DNA from: Rhodobacterales bacterium LSUCC0031
Lineage (GTDB): Bacteria > Pseudomonadota > Alphaproteobacteria > Rhodobacterales > Rhodobacteraceae
Assembly: GCA_015689735.1 (NCBI GenBank)
Contig: WVSP01000001.1
Coordinates: 484,001 to 548,000, forward strand
Length of the DNA: 64,000 bases
Reading direction: 5' to 3'
This document shows positions 10,436 to 19,134 of this stretch, in pieces. Position numbers and translations under genes: made by a program. The stretch's first letter is position 1. Every line of letters begins with the position of its first letter. Under the pieces are notes generated by a model, which did not search any database, was not told the DNA's origin, and saw only the letters and a program-made list of their open reading frames with translations.

Positions 10436-10810
10436 ATGGAGATCTTTATCGCGATCATCGTCGGCGTATTGGTTGCGGCCTCGGTCTATCTGATGCTGGC
10501 GCGCAATGTGCTGCGATTTCTGTTCGGCATGGTGCTGATCTCGAATGCCGCCAACCTGACCATCTTTGCCTCGGGGCGGCTGACGCCCGAAGCGCCGCCG
10601 CTCATCCCTGATGGGGCCTATGCACCGGTTGGTGAAGTGGCCAATGCGCTTCCGCAAGCACTGGTGCTGACGGCCATCGTGATCGGCTTTGGCCTCTTCG
10701 CCTTTGCCCTCACGCTGGTCTATCGCAGTTATCAGGGGCTTGGCACGTTGAACTCCGACGAGATGCGCATTGCCGAACCTGTCGCTGAAAAAGGGGAGGG
10801 CGGAAAATGA
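10436..10810 (+). CDS. mnhC: Mrp/Mnh antiporter subunit C
   Basis: A 124-residue NuoK-like membrane subunit with three helices. It contains YLMLARNVLRFLFGMVLISNAANL, the typical MnhC core, followed by QALVLTAIVIGFGLFAFAL; the extramembrane TPEAPPLIPDGA loop is also typical. It interacts with subunit A and D modules in known Mrp structures. It lies 3 bp after mnhB and overlaps mnhD by 4 bp (ATGA), which implies coupled translation in stoichiometric amounts. Confidence 0.94.
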   Translation: MEIFIAIIVGVLVAASVYLMLARNVLRFLFGMVLISNAANLTIFASGRLTPEAPPLIPDGAYAPVGEVANALPQALVLTAIVIGFGLFAFALTLVYRSYQGLGTLNSDEMRIAEPVAEKGEGGK

Positions 10811-12351
10811 GCTGGATTCTCGCAGCCCCGATCATCATTCCCTTTGCCACCGCCGTTTTTGCCTTCTTGTTCCGGGCCTCACTGCTTGGTCGCTGGCTGT
10901 CGGTGGCAGGGACCGCAGCGCTGCTCTTGGCATCGGCCATCTTGATGGTCGAGGTGCTGGATCAAGGCGTGATCGCGGCACAGATGGGCCAATGGGCGGC
11001 ACCTTTCGGAATCACGCTGGTTGCTGACCTGTTGTCGGCGGTGATGGTGGTGATCACCGGCATCACGGGTCTGGCCGTCGCGGTCTATGCGCTAGGCGAT
11101 ATCGACCAAGGCAAAGAGCAGCTTGGCTATCACGCGCTGTTCCAAGTGCTGCTGGCCGGTGTCTGTGGTGCGTTCCTGACCGGCGATATCTTTAACCTTT
11201 ACGTGTGGTTCGAGGTGATGCTGATCTCGTCCTTCGGCCTGTTGGTCTTGGGTGGCAAGAAAGAACAGCTCGATGGCGGCATCAAATATGTCACGCTCAA
11301 CCTGATCTCGACCATTCTGTTCTTGGCGGGGGTCGGCCTGCTTTACGGTCTGACCGGCACGCTCAACATGGCCGATCTGCACAGCGCGGTGCGCGCGGTC
11401 GAGAACCAAGGCCTGCTCTTGGTGATCGCGGTGATGTTCATCGTGGCCTTCGGGGTCAAGGCCGCACTCTTCCCGCTATTCTTCTGGCTGCCCGCCAGCT
11501 ACCACACACCTGCCTTTTCGGTGTCGGCGATTTTTGCGGGGCTACTGACCAAGGTCGGCGTCTATGCGCTGATCCGCACTTTCACGCTGATCTTCACCAC
11601 CGATGTCGCCTATACCCATACGATCCTGCTCTGGATCGCGGGCTTTACGATGGTCACGGGCGTTTTGGGCGCAGCGGCGATGAACGACATGCGCCGCATC
11701 CTGTCGTTCCACATCGTCAGCCAGATCGGCTACATGATCTTGGGCCTTGCGCTTTACACGCCCTTGGCGATCGTGGGGGCGGTCTTTTACCTTGTTCACC
11801 ATATCATCGTGAAGGCGAACCTGTTTCTTGTTGCAGGCGTGGCCGAGCGCATCGCGGGTTCCACCGATCTGGACCGCATCGGCGGGCTTTACCGCTACGC
11901 GCCCTTCCTTGGGCTCTTGTTCCTGATCCCGGCCTTTTCGCTGGCGGGCTTTCCGCCGCTGTCGGGCTTCTGGGCGAAATACGTGCTGGTCAAAGCCTCG
12001 CTCGACATCGGCAACTACCTGATCGCGGGCGTGGCGCTGGCCGTTGGCCTGTTGACCATCTATTCGATGACGAAAATCTGGGGCTATGCCTTCTGGAAGC
12101 CACACCCGAGGGACGTTGAACCACGGCTGTCGCGGCTGTCTGGCCATGACCGGGCGGCACTTCTGATCCCGATCGCATCGCTTGCCGCGCTGACCTGTGT
12201 CATCGGCTTTTTCCCCGAGCCCTTTGTACAATTCGCAGAGCGTTCGGCGGCACAGCTCTTGGATCCGACCGCATATATCGCGGCGGTGCTGGGAGATGCG
12301 GATGCAGGCCAAGGTGCAGCAGCCCTTGCCATGCTGGAGGATGTGAAATGA
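10807..12351 (+). CDS. mnhD: Mrp/Mnh antiporter subunit D
   Basis: A 514-residue proton-translocating subunit related to NuoM/NuoN. Landmarks are FNLYVWFEVMLISSFGLLVLGG (with the conserved membrane glutamate), FGVKAALFPLFFWLPASYHTPAFSVSAIFAGLLTKVGVYALIR and the SFHIVSQIGYMILGL and LAGFPPLSGFWAKYVL segments. It pairs with MnhA as the second antiporter-like subunit. Its length is normal, and nothing is missing. It overlaps both neighbours by 4 bp. Confidence 0.95.
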   Translation: MSWILAAPIIIPFATAVFAFLFRASLLGRWLSVAGTAALLLASAILMVEVLDQGVIAAQMGQWAAPFGITLVADLLSAVMVVITGITGLAVAVYALGDIDQGKEQLGYHALFQVLLAGVCGAFLTGDIFNLYVWFEVMLISSFGLLVLGGKKEQLDGGIKYVTLNLISTILFLAGVGLLYGLTGTLNMADLHSAVRAVENQGLLLVIAVMFIVAFGVKAALFPLFFWLPASYHTPAFSVSAIFAGLLTKVGVYALIRTFTLIFTTDVAYTHTILLWIAGFTMVTGVLGAAAMNDMRRILSFHIVSQIGYMILGLALYTPLAIVGAVFYLVHHIIVKANLFLVAGVAERIAGSTDLDRIGGLYRYAPFLGLLFLIPAFSLAGFPPLSGFWAKYVLVKASLDIGNYLIAGVALAVGLLTIYSMTKIWGYAFWKPHPRDVEPRLSRLSGHDRAALLIPIASLAALTCVIGFFPEPFVQFAERSAAQLLDPTAYIAAVLGDADAGQGAAALAMLEDVK

Positions 12352-12827
12352 TCAATCTTCTCATCCTCAATATCGCGCTAGCGATCACTTGGGCGGCCCT
12401 GATGGGCAGCTTCACCTTGCCAAGCCTCGGGGTGGGTTTCGTACTGGGATCGATCTTCATCTACCTGACAGGGTCGCTCTATTCCGACAGCGCGCGTTAT
12501 TTCAGCCGTTCGGTCAAATGGACCAAGCTGGTCTTGCTGTTCCTCTACGAGTTGATCGTTTCATCCATCCAGGTCGCGCGCGAAGTGATGACGACGCAGA
12601 ACAAATCGCGCCCCGGCATCATCTCGATCCCGCTGATCGTGCGCGACGAGATGGATATCTTCTTGCTGACTAACATGATCAGCCTGACGCCCGGCACACT
12701 CAGCCTTGATGTGACGGCAGATCGCGAAACGCTTTATATCCACGCCATGTTCGCCGATGACCCCGACGGCATCCGCCAACAGATCCGCGACGGGATGGAG
12801 CGTTGGGTGATCGAGGCAACGGAGTAG
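12348..12827 (+). CDS. mnhE: Mrp/Mnh antiporter subunit E
   Basis: A 159-residue membrane subunit. Two or three N-terminal hydrophobic helices (about 1-45 and 62-82) precede a cytoplasmic domain with NMISLTPGTLSLDVTADRETLYIHAM, the characteristic MnhE motif (TPGTLS). Its role in the complex is assembly and possibly Na+ path formation, from work on other bacteria. It is coupled to mnhD by an ATGA overlap and followed by mnhF after 3 bp. Confidence 0.93.
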   Translation: MINLLILNIALAITWAALMGSFTLPSLGVGFVLGSIFIYLTGSLYSDSARYFSRSVKWTKLVLLFLYELIVSSIQVAREVMTTQNKSRPGIISIPLIVRDEMDIFLLTNMISLTPGTLSLDVTADRETLYIHAMFADDPDGIRQQIRDGMERWVIEATE

Positions 12828-12830
12828 CCC

Positions 12831-13157
12831 ATGGATATCCTTGCAATATCGCTGAACATCGCTTTCGTTCTGGTCATGCTGGGGGTCGTTCTGGCCTTTG
12901 TGCGGCTGATCATCGGGCCAAGCCTGCCTGATCGGGTCGTGGCGCTCGACATGATGACGGTGCTGATCGTGTCGTTTTGTGGGCTTTATGCCATCGTCTC
13001 GGGCGATAGCGCCTTTGTCGATGTTGCGATCGTGTTGGCGCTGGTCGGGTTCTTGGCAACCGTGGCATTGGCGCGCTTTGTGGAACGGCGCGGGCCTGTG
13101 ACAAATGGCCAAACAAAATCGGTGCAATCATCGGCAAAGGGCGAGAACAATGGCTGA
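12831..13157 (+). CDS. mnhF: Mrp/Mnh antiporter subunit F
   Basis: A 108-residue subunit with three transmembrane helices. The conserved segment is [20 protein letters not shown] at about residues 24-43, containing the Pro-Asp-Arg-Val motif that defines MnhF/PhaF. The tail after residue 87 is hydrophilic and variable. It lies between mnhE and mnhG and overlaps the latter by 8 bp. Assignment is secure from motif and position. Confidence 0.92.
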   Translation: MDILAISLNIAFVLVMLGVVLAFVRLIIGPSLPDRVVALDMMTVLIVSFCGLYAIVSGDSAFVDVAIVLALVGFLATVALARFVERRGPVTNGQTKSVQSSAKGENNG

Positions 13158-13479
13158 TTGGATCATGGCCGCCCTTGTGCTCTTGGGCGGATTTTTCTGT
13201 TTCGTCGCTGGGTTCGGCGTGTTGCGCTTGCCCGATGTGCTGATGCGCATGCATGCCTCGACCAAGGCGGGAACGCTCGGCTCGGGGTTGATCTTGCTGG
13301 CGGTGGCCGTCTATTTCGCCGATCTGGCGACGATCACACGTGCTGTTGCGGCGATCTTGTTCTTGCTGATCACCGCACCTGTTGCCGCCCATATGATCGG
13401 GCGGGCGGCGTTTCGTGTGGGTGTGCCGCTCTGGAAGACCCATATCGAAGAGGGTGCCAAGGAAAATCTGCGCCGATAG
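13150..13479 (+). CDS. mnhG: Mrp/Mnh antiporter subunit G
   Basis: A 109-residue subunit with three helices and the family motif [23 protein letters not shown] chose the ATG at 13150, which begins [16 protein letters not shown] and overlaps the mnhF stop by 8 bp; an upstream in-frame start would add only a hydrophilic stretch encoded inside mnhF. It is the last gene of the operon; the convergent phosphatase gene ends 22 bp away. Confidence 0.92.
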   Translation: MADWIMAALVLLGGFFCFVAGFGVLRLPDVLMRMHASTKAGTLGSGLILLAVAVYFADLATITRAVAAILFLLITAPVAAHMIGRAAFRVGVPLWKTHIEEGAKENLRR

Positions 13480-13500
13480 CCCCTTTGGCAGATCGGCGGC

Positions 13501-14298
13501 TTAGGTCTGCAAGAAGGCGTACCGACCGCCAGGTTGCACAGCGATGGCGCTGAGCTGGCCTGTTGTCCATGCCCCGGTGTCGAGGCTAATTCGACCGTCG
13601 CGCACCATCGGCGCATCGCGCACGACATGTCCATGCGCAACCCATGCATCATCGCCGCGTGGCATGCTGTCGAACTCGGGATGGCCCCACAGCAGCACGC
13701 GCCCGGTTTGATCGTGCATCGGTCGGGCCGGATCGGCTCCGGCATGCACCGCCCAAAGATTGCCTGAATGCCAGCTGAGCGGGCAGGCGGACAGCCATTC
13801 TTGGGTCTTTGGCCCGATAGCCTGCGCCAAGGCGTCAGCGGTTTGCGCCCAAAACGCGGGTGTCGCCCCCTCGGTTAGCGCGGTAGGATCGATGCCGAAG
13901 CTGGCAAGCGTCGCCGCCCCCCCCTCACGCAGCCAGCGTGGGCCGCGCAAGGCCGGGTCGCTGAGCGCATCAAGCAACATGCGCTCGTGATTACCCATCA
14001 AACAGACAACGTTCTCGGGGAAATCTTGCGACAACTCTTGCAGCCGCGCGAGAACTGTCGCGCTGTCGGGGCCGTGGTCGATATAGTCACCGACAAAAAC
14101 CAGATGGGGATTTTGCCCGCCTGTGCCGCCGATATGGGCGTCGATCAATTCCAGCATCAGTTCCAACAGGTCCGCGCGCCCATGAATATCACCGACCACA
14201 TAGGTCGGTGTGTCCGGCCGCGGCAGGTCGGGCGCGGTCGGCGCTTGGGCGGTTTGGCTTCCCTTGCGCCCAAAAATGGTACGAAGCTGTGTGATCAT
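13501..14298 (-). CDS. PPP-type metallophosphoesterase (serine/threonine phosphatase-like)
   Basis: A 265-residue calcineurin-like phosphoesterase of the bacterial PPP group. Metal-binding motifs are present in order: VGDIHGR (about 36-42), VFVGDYIDHGPDS (about 66-78), MGNHE (about 101-105) and a later AVHAG. In the second motif the normally invariant arginine of GDxxDRG is histidine, which could weaken phosphate binding. It probably acts on a phosphoprotein or on dinucleotide polyphosphates in the cytoplasm. It stands alone between mnhG and the ybbP-like gene and gives no operon clue. Confidence 0.85.
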   Translation of the reverse strand: MITQLRTIFGRKGSQTAQAPTAPDLPRPDTPTYVVGDIHGRADLLELMLELIDAHIGGTGGQNPHLVFVGDYIDHGPDSATVLARLQELSQDFPENVVCLMGNHERMLLDALSDPALRGPRWLREGGAATLASFGIDPTALTEGATPAFWAQTADALAQAIGPKTQEWLSACPLSWHSGNLWAVHAGADPARPMHDQTGRVLLWGHPEFDSMPRGDDAWVAHGHVVRDAPMVRDGRISLDTGAWTTGQLSAIAVQPGGRYAFLQT

Positions 14299-14360
14299 AA
14301 TGGATCTCAGGTGGCCATTCCCGCCAGTAATGGCAAGCGCGTTGTATGTCTAAGCCCCGA

Positions 14361-16886
14361 TCAGTCGCGCGCGCGCAACACCCGTGCTGGTCGCGCCGCC
14401 AATGGTCGCCATGCATAGGCCAAACCAGCAAGCACTGTCGCCAAGACGCCGCCACAGATGATCGCAATCGCCGAGATCGGTTCAAAGCGATAGCTGCTCT
14501 CCATCACTAGGGTCATGACAGCCCATCCGCCCAACGCACCCGCGATAATCGCCACCCCTCCTGCCGCAAAGCCCATGAGTGCGGCGCGGATCGCGAAAGA
14601 GGCCAAGATCCCCAAGCGCGATGCACCAAGTGTTTTCATCACCGCCGCCTCGTAGATGCGCCCGCGCTCACCCGACGCCGCCGCGCCGATCAAGACGATA
14701 AAGCCCGTCACAAGCGTGGCCGCCGCGCCGTAGGACGTGGCCGCTGCAAGGCTGCGCAGCGCGTTTGCCACTTGATCGAGCGCATCGCGCACCCGGATCG
14801 CAGTGATGTTCGGCGCGGCACCCGCCACATCGCGCAGGATCGCGGCCTCGGCTACTTCTGCGGCATAGACGGTGGCGATATGGGTATGAGGCGCACCGGC
14901 CAGCGCGTTTTGCGACATGGTCACGACAAAGCCAATCCCTGCATTTTCGAAACTGACATCGCGCAGCGCCGCGATCTCGGCCGTGATATCGCGCCCAAGG
15001 ATATTGACGGTGATCGTATCGCCGATGCCAAGGCCGATCTCGCCTGCCTCTTCGGCGGCAAAGGCGACCAGCGGCGGCCCGGCATAGTCATCGGGCCACC
15101 ATGTGCCTGCAACAATTTCGCCGGGTGGCGGGGCGGTGGTGGTATAGGTCAGGCCGCGATCGCCCTGGATGACCCAATGATCGCCGGCCACATCCTGCGC
15201 GCGCTGGCCGTTGATCCGGGTGATGATGCCACGCAGCATGGGTGCAGTGTCCACACGGCTGACCGCAGGGTCGCTTGTCACGCGGTCGAGAAAGCCCTTT
15301 AGCTGGTCGGGTTGGATATCGACAAAGAAATAGGATGGTGCAACCGATGGCAGGTCACGCTGGATCGCGGCGCGCAAATTCGCGTCGATCTGGCCCACTG
15401 CGGCCAGCACCGTAAGCCCAAGACCCAGCGACAAGACCACGCTTGTGGTTTCTGCCCCAGGCCCGCCGACCGCACCCATCGCCATGCGCAGCGCCGTGCG
15501 TCCGCGCAAGGCCCGCGCGCGTGACAGGTGGCGCGCCAACAGCCCGATCAGCTTTGCCGCCCCCGCGAGTCCTATTATTGCGCCAAGCATCCCGCCTGCT
15601 GTGCCGAGTGCAAGGCGCGGGATGCCCGATAGCGCCACTGCCGCCCCGATCAATCCCAAGGCGAGCAGCGTCGTCGCAACAAGCCAGCGTGCGCGCGGCA
15701 AAGATCGCGCTGTCGTGGCGGCATCGCGATAGAGTGCGGCCGCGCGCAGTGTCTCGGTGCGCGCCAAAGGCCACAGGGTAAAGATCAGCGCGGTAAGCGC
15801 GCCGTAAAGGGCCGCTTCAGCCAGCGGCGCAGGATAGACCGCGAAAGAGATGGGCAAAGGCAGGCTGCCTGCGATCAGCGGCGCAAACAACAGCGGCAAT
15901 ACCGCGCCGAGCGTCAGGCCCAGCCCGATGCCCAGCAATGCCAGGAGAGCGATCTGGATGAAATATGCGGCAAAGATCGTCTGCCCCTCGGCCCCCAATG
16001 TCCTGAGCGTGGCGATGGTTGTCACCTTGCCTGTCAGATAGGCGCGCACAGCCGATGCCACACCGACGCCACCAACGGCCAAGCCCGCAAGACCGACGAG
16101 CACCAGAAATGCGCCGATCCGATCAACAAAAACCTGCACCCCCGGTGCGCCATTGCGGCTGTCACGCCAGCGCAGCCCGCTATCTTCGAACTGTACGCGG
16201 GCCTCGGCCTCCATTGCGGCCAGATCGGCCCCTGGTGGCAGGGCCAGCCGATAATGGCTGTCATACAGCGTGCCGGGGGCCAAGAGGCCCGATCCCGCCA
16301 AACCGTCCAGCGTGACGATGGTGCGCGGCCCAAGGCCGAAGCCCCCCGACGCGCCATCAGGCTCGACCACCAGCGCCGCGCGCAGTTCGAATTCCTGTGT
16401 GCCGAGGCGGAAGATATCGCCTAATTGCAGGGCCATTCGGTCTATCAAGAGCTGGTCCATCACCGCGCCCGGCCTGTCGGTCACGGCCAGCGCTGCGGTC
16501 AGCGGTATGGGCGGGTCCAGCACAACCGCGCCGTAAAGGGGGTAGGCGCTATCGATGCCGCGCACTTGCGTCAGCCCGCGCTCTGGCCCGGCTTCACGGT
16601 CGATGACCACCATGGAGCGGAAATCCACTGTTTCCGAAACGCGGAGCGCGATTTGATCCATGAAGGCGCGTTCTGTGTCCGTGGCAAAGCGATAGGTAAA
16701 GCTCAGCTCTGCATCGCCGCCAAGGATGGTTGCACCCTCACGCGAGAGCCCCGCCTCGATGGCGGCGCGGACCGAGCCAACGGCGGCGATAGCTGCCACG
16801 CCAAGTGCGAGACAGGCCAGAAAGAGGCGAAACCCTGTCAACCCGCCGCGCAATTCCCGGCGTGCGATGCGCCACGCGATCCTCAT
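14361..16886 (-). CDS. ybbP: FtsX-like ABC transporter permease (YbbP family)
   Basis: An 841-residue inner-membrane permease with the YbbP layout: an N-terminal helix (about 15-40, FRLFLACLALGVAAIAAVGSV), a large periplasmic domain, an FtsX domain of three or four helices around 255-400, a second periplasmic domain and a final FtsX domain (about 715-835). The ATG overlaps the stop of the ATPase gene by 4 bp. In E. coli ybbA-ybbP is divergent from tesA, and the same arrangement is present here, supporting a shared role in handling lipids or hydrophobic molecules at the envelope. The substrate is unknown. Confidence 0.9.
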   Translation of the reverse strand: MRIAWRIARRELRGGLTGFRLFLACLALGVAAIAAVGSVRAAIEAGLSREGATILGGDAELSFTYRFATDTERAFMDQIALRVSETVDFRSMVVIDREAGPERGLTQVRGIDSAYPLYGAVVLDPPIPLTAALAVTDRPGAVMDQLLIDRMALQLGDIFRLGTQEFELRAALVVEPDGASGGFGLGPRTIVTLDGLAGSGLLAPGTLYDSHYRLALPPGADLAAMEAEARVQFEDSGLRWRDSRNGAPGVQVFVDRIGAFLVLVGLAGLAVGGVGVASAVRAYLTGKVTTIATLRTLGAEGQTIFAAYFIQIALLALLGIGLGLTLGAVLPLLFAPLIAGSLPLPISFAVYPAPLAEAALYGALTALIFTLWPLARTETLRAAALYRDAATTARSLPRARWLVATTLLALGLIGAAVALSGIPRLALGTAGGMLGAIIGLAGAAKLIGLLARHLSRARALRGRTALRMAMGAVGGPGAETTSVVLSLGLGLTVLAAVGQIDANLRAAIQRDLPSVAPSYFFVDIQPDQLKGFLDRVTSDPAVSRVDTAPMLRGIITRINGQRAQDVAGDHWVIQGDRGLTYTTTAPPPGEIVAGTWWPDDYAGPPLVAFAAEEAGEIGLGIGDTITVNILGRDITAEIAALRDVSFENAGIGFVVTMSQNALAGAPHTHIATVYAAEVAEAAILRDVAGAAPNITAIRVRDALDQVANALRSLAAATSYGAAATLVTGFIVLIGAAASGERGRIYEAAVMKTLGASRLGILASFAIRAALMGFAAGGVAIIAGALGGWAVMTLVMESSYRFEPISAIAIICGGVLATVLAGLAYAWRPLAARPARVLRARD

Positions 16887-17578
16887 TCGGCGGTATCCTT
16901 GCGTGCTGCGGCCGCGATGCGCCCATCGCGCAATCTGATCTCTCGATCGCAGCGCGCGGCGAGGTCTTGTGCATGGGTCACCAGCACAAGGGTTGCGCCA
17001 TGCCTATCGCGCAAGCCGAAGAGCATATCGATGATCGCCGCGCCATTCACACCGTCAAGGTTTCCCGTCGGCTCGTCGGCAAGCAGGATACGCGGGCGGG
17101 GGGCGGCGGCGCGGGCCAGCGCCACGCGCTGCTGTTCGCCGCCCGACATCTGGCTGGGGTAGTGATGCGCGCGGTGGGCCAGTCCCACGGCCTCCAGTTC
17201 CGCCGCCGCCCGGTCAAAGGCATCGCTGTGACCCGCTAATTCGAGTGGTATCGCCACGTTTTCCAGCGCCGTCATCGTCGGGATGAGGTGGAAGGATTGG
17301 AACACCACACCCATATTGTTACGGCGAAAGCGGGCAAGCTGGTCCTCGTCCATCGCGGTCAGGTCGCGGCCAAGTGCCGTGACCCTGCCGCCGGTAGCGC
17401 GCTCCAGGCCGCCCATCAGCATGAGGAGCGAGGATTTGCCCGACCCCGATGGCCCCGTCAGCCCCACGGTCTCACCGGCATGGATGTCGAGCGTGACCCC
17501 GTGCAAGATATCGACACGTCCCGCATTGCCATCGAGCGAAAGCCGGGCATCTTTCAGGGAAAGGACGGGATCGGACAT
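16883..17578 (-). CDS. ybbA: ABC transporter ATP-binding protein (YbbA/LolD-like)
   Basis: A 231-residue ATPase that energises the adjacent YbbP-like permease. Walker A is GPSGSGKSS, the signature is MSGGEQQRVALARA and Walker B with its glutamate is ILLADEPTGNLDG. The ATG at 17576-17578 gives the normal LolD-like N-terminus MSDPVLSLKDARLSLDG. A longer frame from 17722 would start with a Ser-Ala repeat read from the opposite strand and is unlikely. Its start codon overlaps that of the divergent tesA, so its promoter must lie inside tesA. Confidence 0.93.
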   Translation of the reverse strand: MSDPVLSLKDARLSLDGNAGRVDILHGVTLDIHAGETVGLTGPSGSGKSSLLMLMGGLERATGGRVTALGRDLTAMDEDQLARFRRNNMGVVFQSFHLIPTMTALENVAIPLELAGHSDAFDRAAAELEAVGLAHRAHHYPSQMSGGEQQRVALARAAAPRPRILLADEPTGNLDGVNGAAIIDMLFGLRDRHGATLVLVTHAQDLAARCDREIRLRDGRIAAAARKDTAE

Positions 17579-18287
17579 GACTGAACGCCTCGGTTTACTT
17601 CGCTCAAAGGCATATGGTGTCTTCCACGGCACGGGCAAGGCGTTGGCCGTGATGGTGTCGCTTGCCACACCTGCCGATGCCGATGCCGATGCCGATGCCG
17701 ATGCAGTGACCATCGCCGCCATGGGCGACAGCCTGACCCAAGGCTATGGCCTGCTCCCGGAGGAGGGGTTCGTGCCGCAACTACAGGCATGGCTGACTGC
17801 GCAGGGCCACGAGGTCAGCTTGATCAATGCGGGCGTGTCGGGCGACACGACCGCGGGCGGGCTTGCTCGGATCGGCTGGACGCTTGGCCCCGAAGTTGAT
17901 GCGTTGATCGTGGCGCTTGGCGGTAACGACTTACTACGCGGCCTACCACCCGAGGTGAGCCGCGCCAATCTTGCCGGGATCTTGCAAGCCGCACAGGCCG
18001 CCGATGTGCCGGTCTTGCTGGTGGGCATGCAGGCACCGGGCAATTACGGCCCGGACTACAAGGCCGCCTTCGATGCGATCTATCCCGAATTGGCGACAGA
18101 ATTCGCCACACTTTATGCCGAAAGCTTTCTTGGCCCCCTGACTGATGCGGCGGCAAATGACCCGCAAGCGGCGCTCGCGCGCTATATGCAGGCTGATGGC
18201 ATCCACCCCAACGCCCAAGGCGTTGCCTTGATCGTCGATGCCCTTGGACCAAGTGTCGCCGCGCTTATCGCGGCGGTGCAACCGTGA
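17577..18287 (+). CDS. tesA: TesA-type SGNH esterase/lysophospholipase, exported
   Basis: A 236-residue arylesterase/acyl-CoA thioesterase I-like protein, probably periplasmic. SGNH blocks are GDSLTQGYG (catalytic Ser), NAGVSGDT, GGNDLLRG and DGIHPNAQG (Asp and His). The N-terminus is a signal-peptide-like stretch (GTGKALAVMVSLATPADADA) ending in a five-copy Ala-Asp repeat. The ATG at 17577 overlaps the ybbA start on the other strand; GTG 17649 or ATG 17652 are alternatives that would still leave a short hydrophobic leader. Its 3' end overlaps the end of the convergent glpR gene by 23 bp. Confidence 0.9.
   Translation: MTERLGLLRSKAYGVFHGTGKALAVMVSLATPADADADADADAVTIAAMGDSLTQGYGLLPEEGFVPQLQAWLTAQGHEVSLINAGVSGDTTAGGLARIGWTLGPEVDALIVALGGNDLLRGLPPEVSRANLAGILQAAQAADVPVLLVGMQAPGNYGPDYKAAFDAIYPELATEFATLYAESFLGPLTDAAANDPQAALARYMQADGIHPNAQGVALIVDALGPSVAALIAAVQP
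17673..17702 (+). repeat. GCCGAT hexanucleotide tandem repeat, five copies
   Basis: Five perfect head-to-tail copies of GCCGAT lie in tesA and encode (Ala-Asp)n right at the predicted signal-peptide cleavage region. The 6-bp unit keeps the frame, so copy number changes by slippage would only lengthen or shorten the linker. Confidence 0.9.
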
Positions 18288-19032
18288 CCGCCGTGCCTGC
18301 CGTCTTGCACAATGATTGAAGGCCGGCAGGGGGGGCGGCGTCGGTGACCCAACGATCCAGATCGGCGAGATTGGCGATCCTGACCGGGGCTGCGCGGGCG
18401 AGTTTCCCGTGATCGGCCACCAGAATTGCGGCGCGCGCTTGTGACAGGATCGCACGCGAGACACGCACCTCATCGGGGTCAAAATCGAGGATATCGCCTG
18501 CGTGATCAAGCGCCGAGCCGCCGATCACCGCGATATCGACTTTGAAATGGCGAATGGTCTCGACCGCCATGTCGCCCGTCAGTCCACCATCGGCGCGCCG
18601 CAGGCGGCCACCAGTCACGATCACCTCGGCCGTGGGGTGCGCGGCCATGATCTCGGCCACGTTGAGATTGTTCGTCACCACCATCAGGTCCGGCGTGTCG
18701 GCCAGCGCGCGTGCCACGGCCTCGGTCGTGGTGCCGATATTCAGAAACAGCGAGGCCCCTTGCGGGATGAGCGCAGCGGTGGCCTGCCCGATCGCCTCTT
18801 TCGCACTGGCCGAGAGGCGGCGGCGCTCGGCATAGGCGATATTGGCGATCCCTGAAGGTAGCATCGCGCCGCCATGGGTGCGGGCCAACAGCCCTGCATC
18901 GCATAACGCGCCCAGATCGCGGCGGATCGTCTGCACCGTCACGTTGAAATGCCCGGCCAGATCATCGACGCTGACCCGTCCTATGTGTCGGGCAAGATCG
19001 AGGATATCGGACTGGCGAGGGTTCAGACGCAT
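18265..19032 (-). CDS. glpR: DeoR-family glycerol-3-phosphate regulon repressor
   Basis: A 255-residue regulator. The N-terminal DeoR helix-turn-helix (MRLNPRQSDILDLARHIGRVSVDDLAGHFNVTVQTIRRDL) is followed by a DeoR sensor domain with GTTTEAVARAL and TNNLNVAEIM for phosphosugar binding. The ATG at 19030-19032 was chosen because upstream frame codes no conserved sequence. It is divergent from glpD across 102 bp containing three CGAACA repeats, so it probably represses glpD-glpK and itself until glycerol-3-phosphate binds. Confidence 0.92.
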   Translation of the reverse strand: MRLNPRQSDILDLARHIGRVSVDDLAGHFNVTVQTIRRDLGALCDAGLLARTHGGAMLPSGIANIAYAERRRLSASAKEAIGQATAALIPQGASLFLNIGTTTEAVARALADTPDLMVVTNNLNVAEIMAAHPTAEVIVTGGRLRRADGGLTGDMAVETIRHFKVDIAVIGGSALDHAGDILDFDPDEVRVSRAILSQARAAILVADHGKLARAAPVRIANLADLDRWVTDAAPPAGLQSLCKTAGTAVTVAPPR

Positions 19033-19046
19033 GCCTCTCCACATAA

Positions 19047-19095
19047 CGAACAAAAGCGAACATGGAAATTGACAAAGCGAACATCGCGTGAGAAT
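19047..19095. promoter_or_regulatory. glpD promoter with three CGAACA operator repeats
   Basis: Three direct repeats of CGAACA start at 19047, 19057 and 19078, that is 10 and 21 bp apart, so all fall on about the same face of the helix. The GlpR consensus of E. coli contains the same CGAACA half-site. A consensus -35 hexamer TTGACA lies at 19069-19074 between repeats 2 and 3, and a weak -10 (GAGAAT, 19090-19095) follows at 15-nt spacing. Binding of GlpR here would cover the glpD promoter and the 5' end of glpR. Confidence 0.65.
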
Positions 19096-19134
19096 TGGCC
19101 GCAGTGTCGCATCTTCGCCGGCAAGGGAATCGCC

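Noticed and set aside
17673-17702. GCCGAT repeats considered as a CRISPR or satellite
   Set aside because: Units are 6 bp, contiguous and in frame in a coding region; simple slippage repeat.
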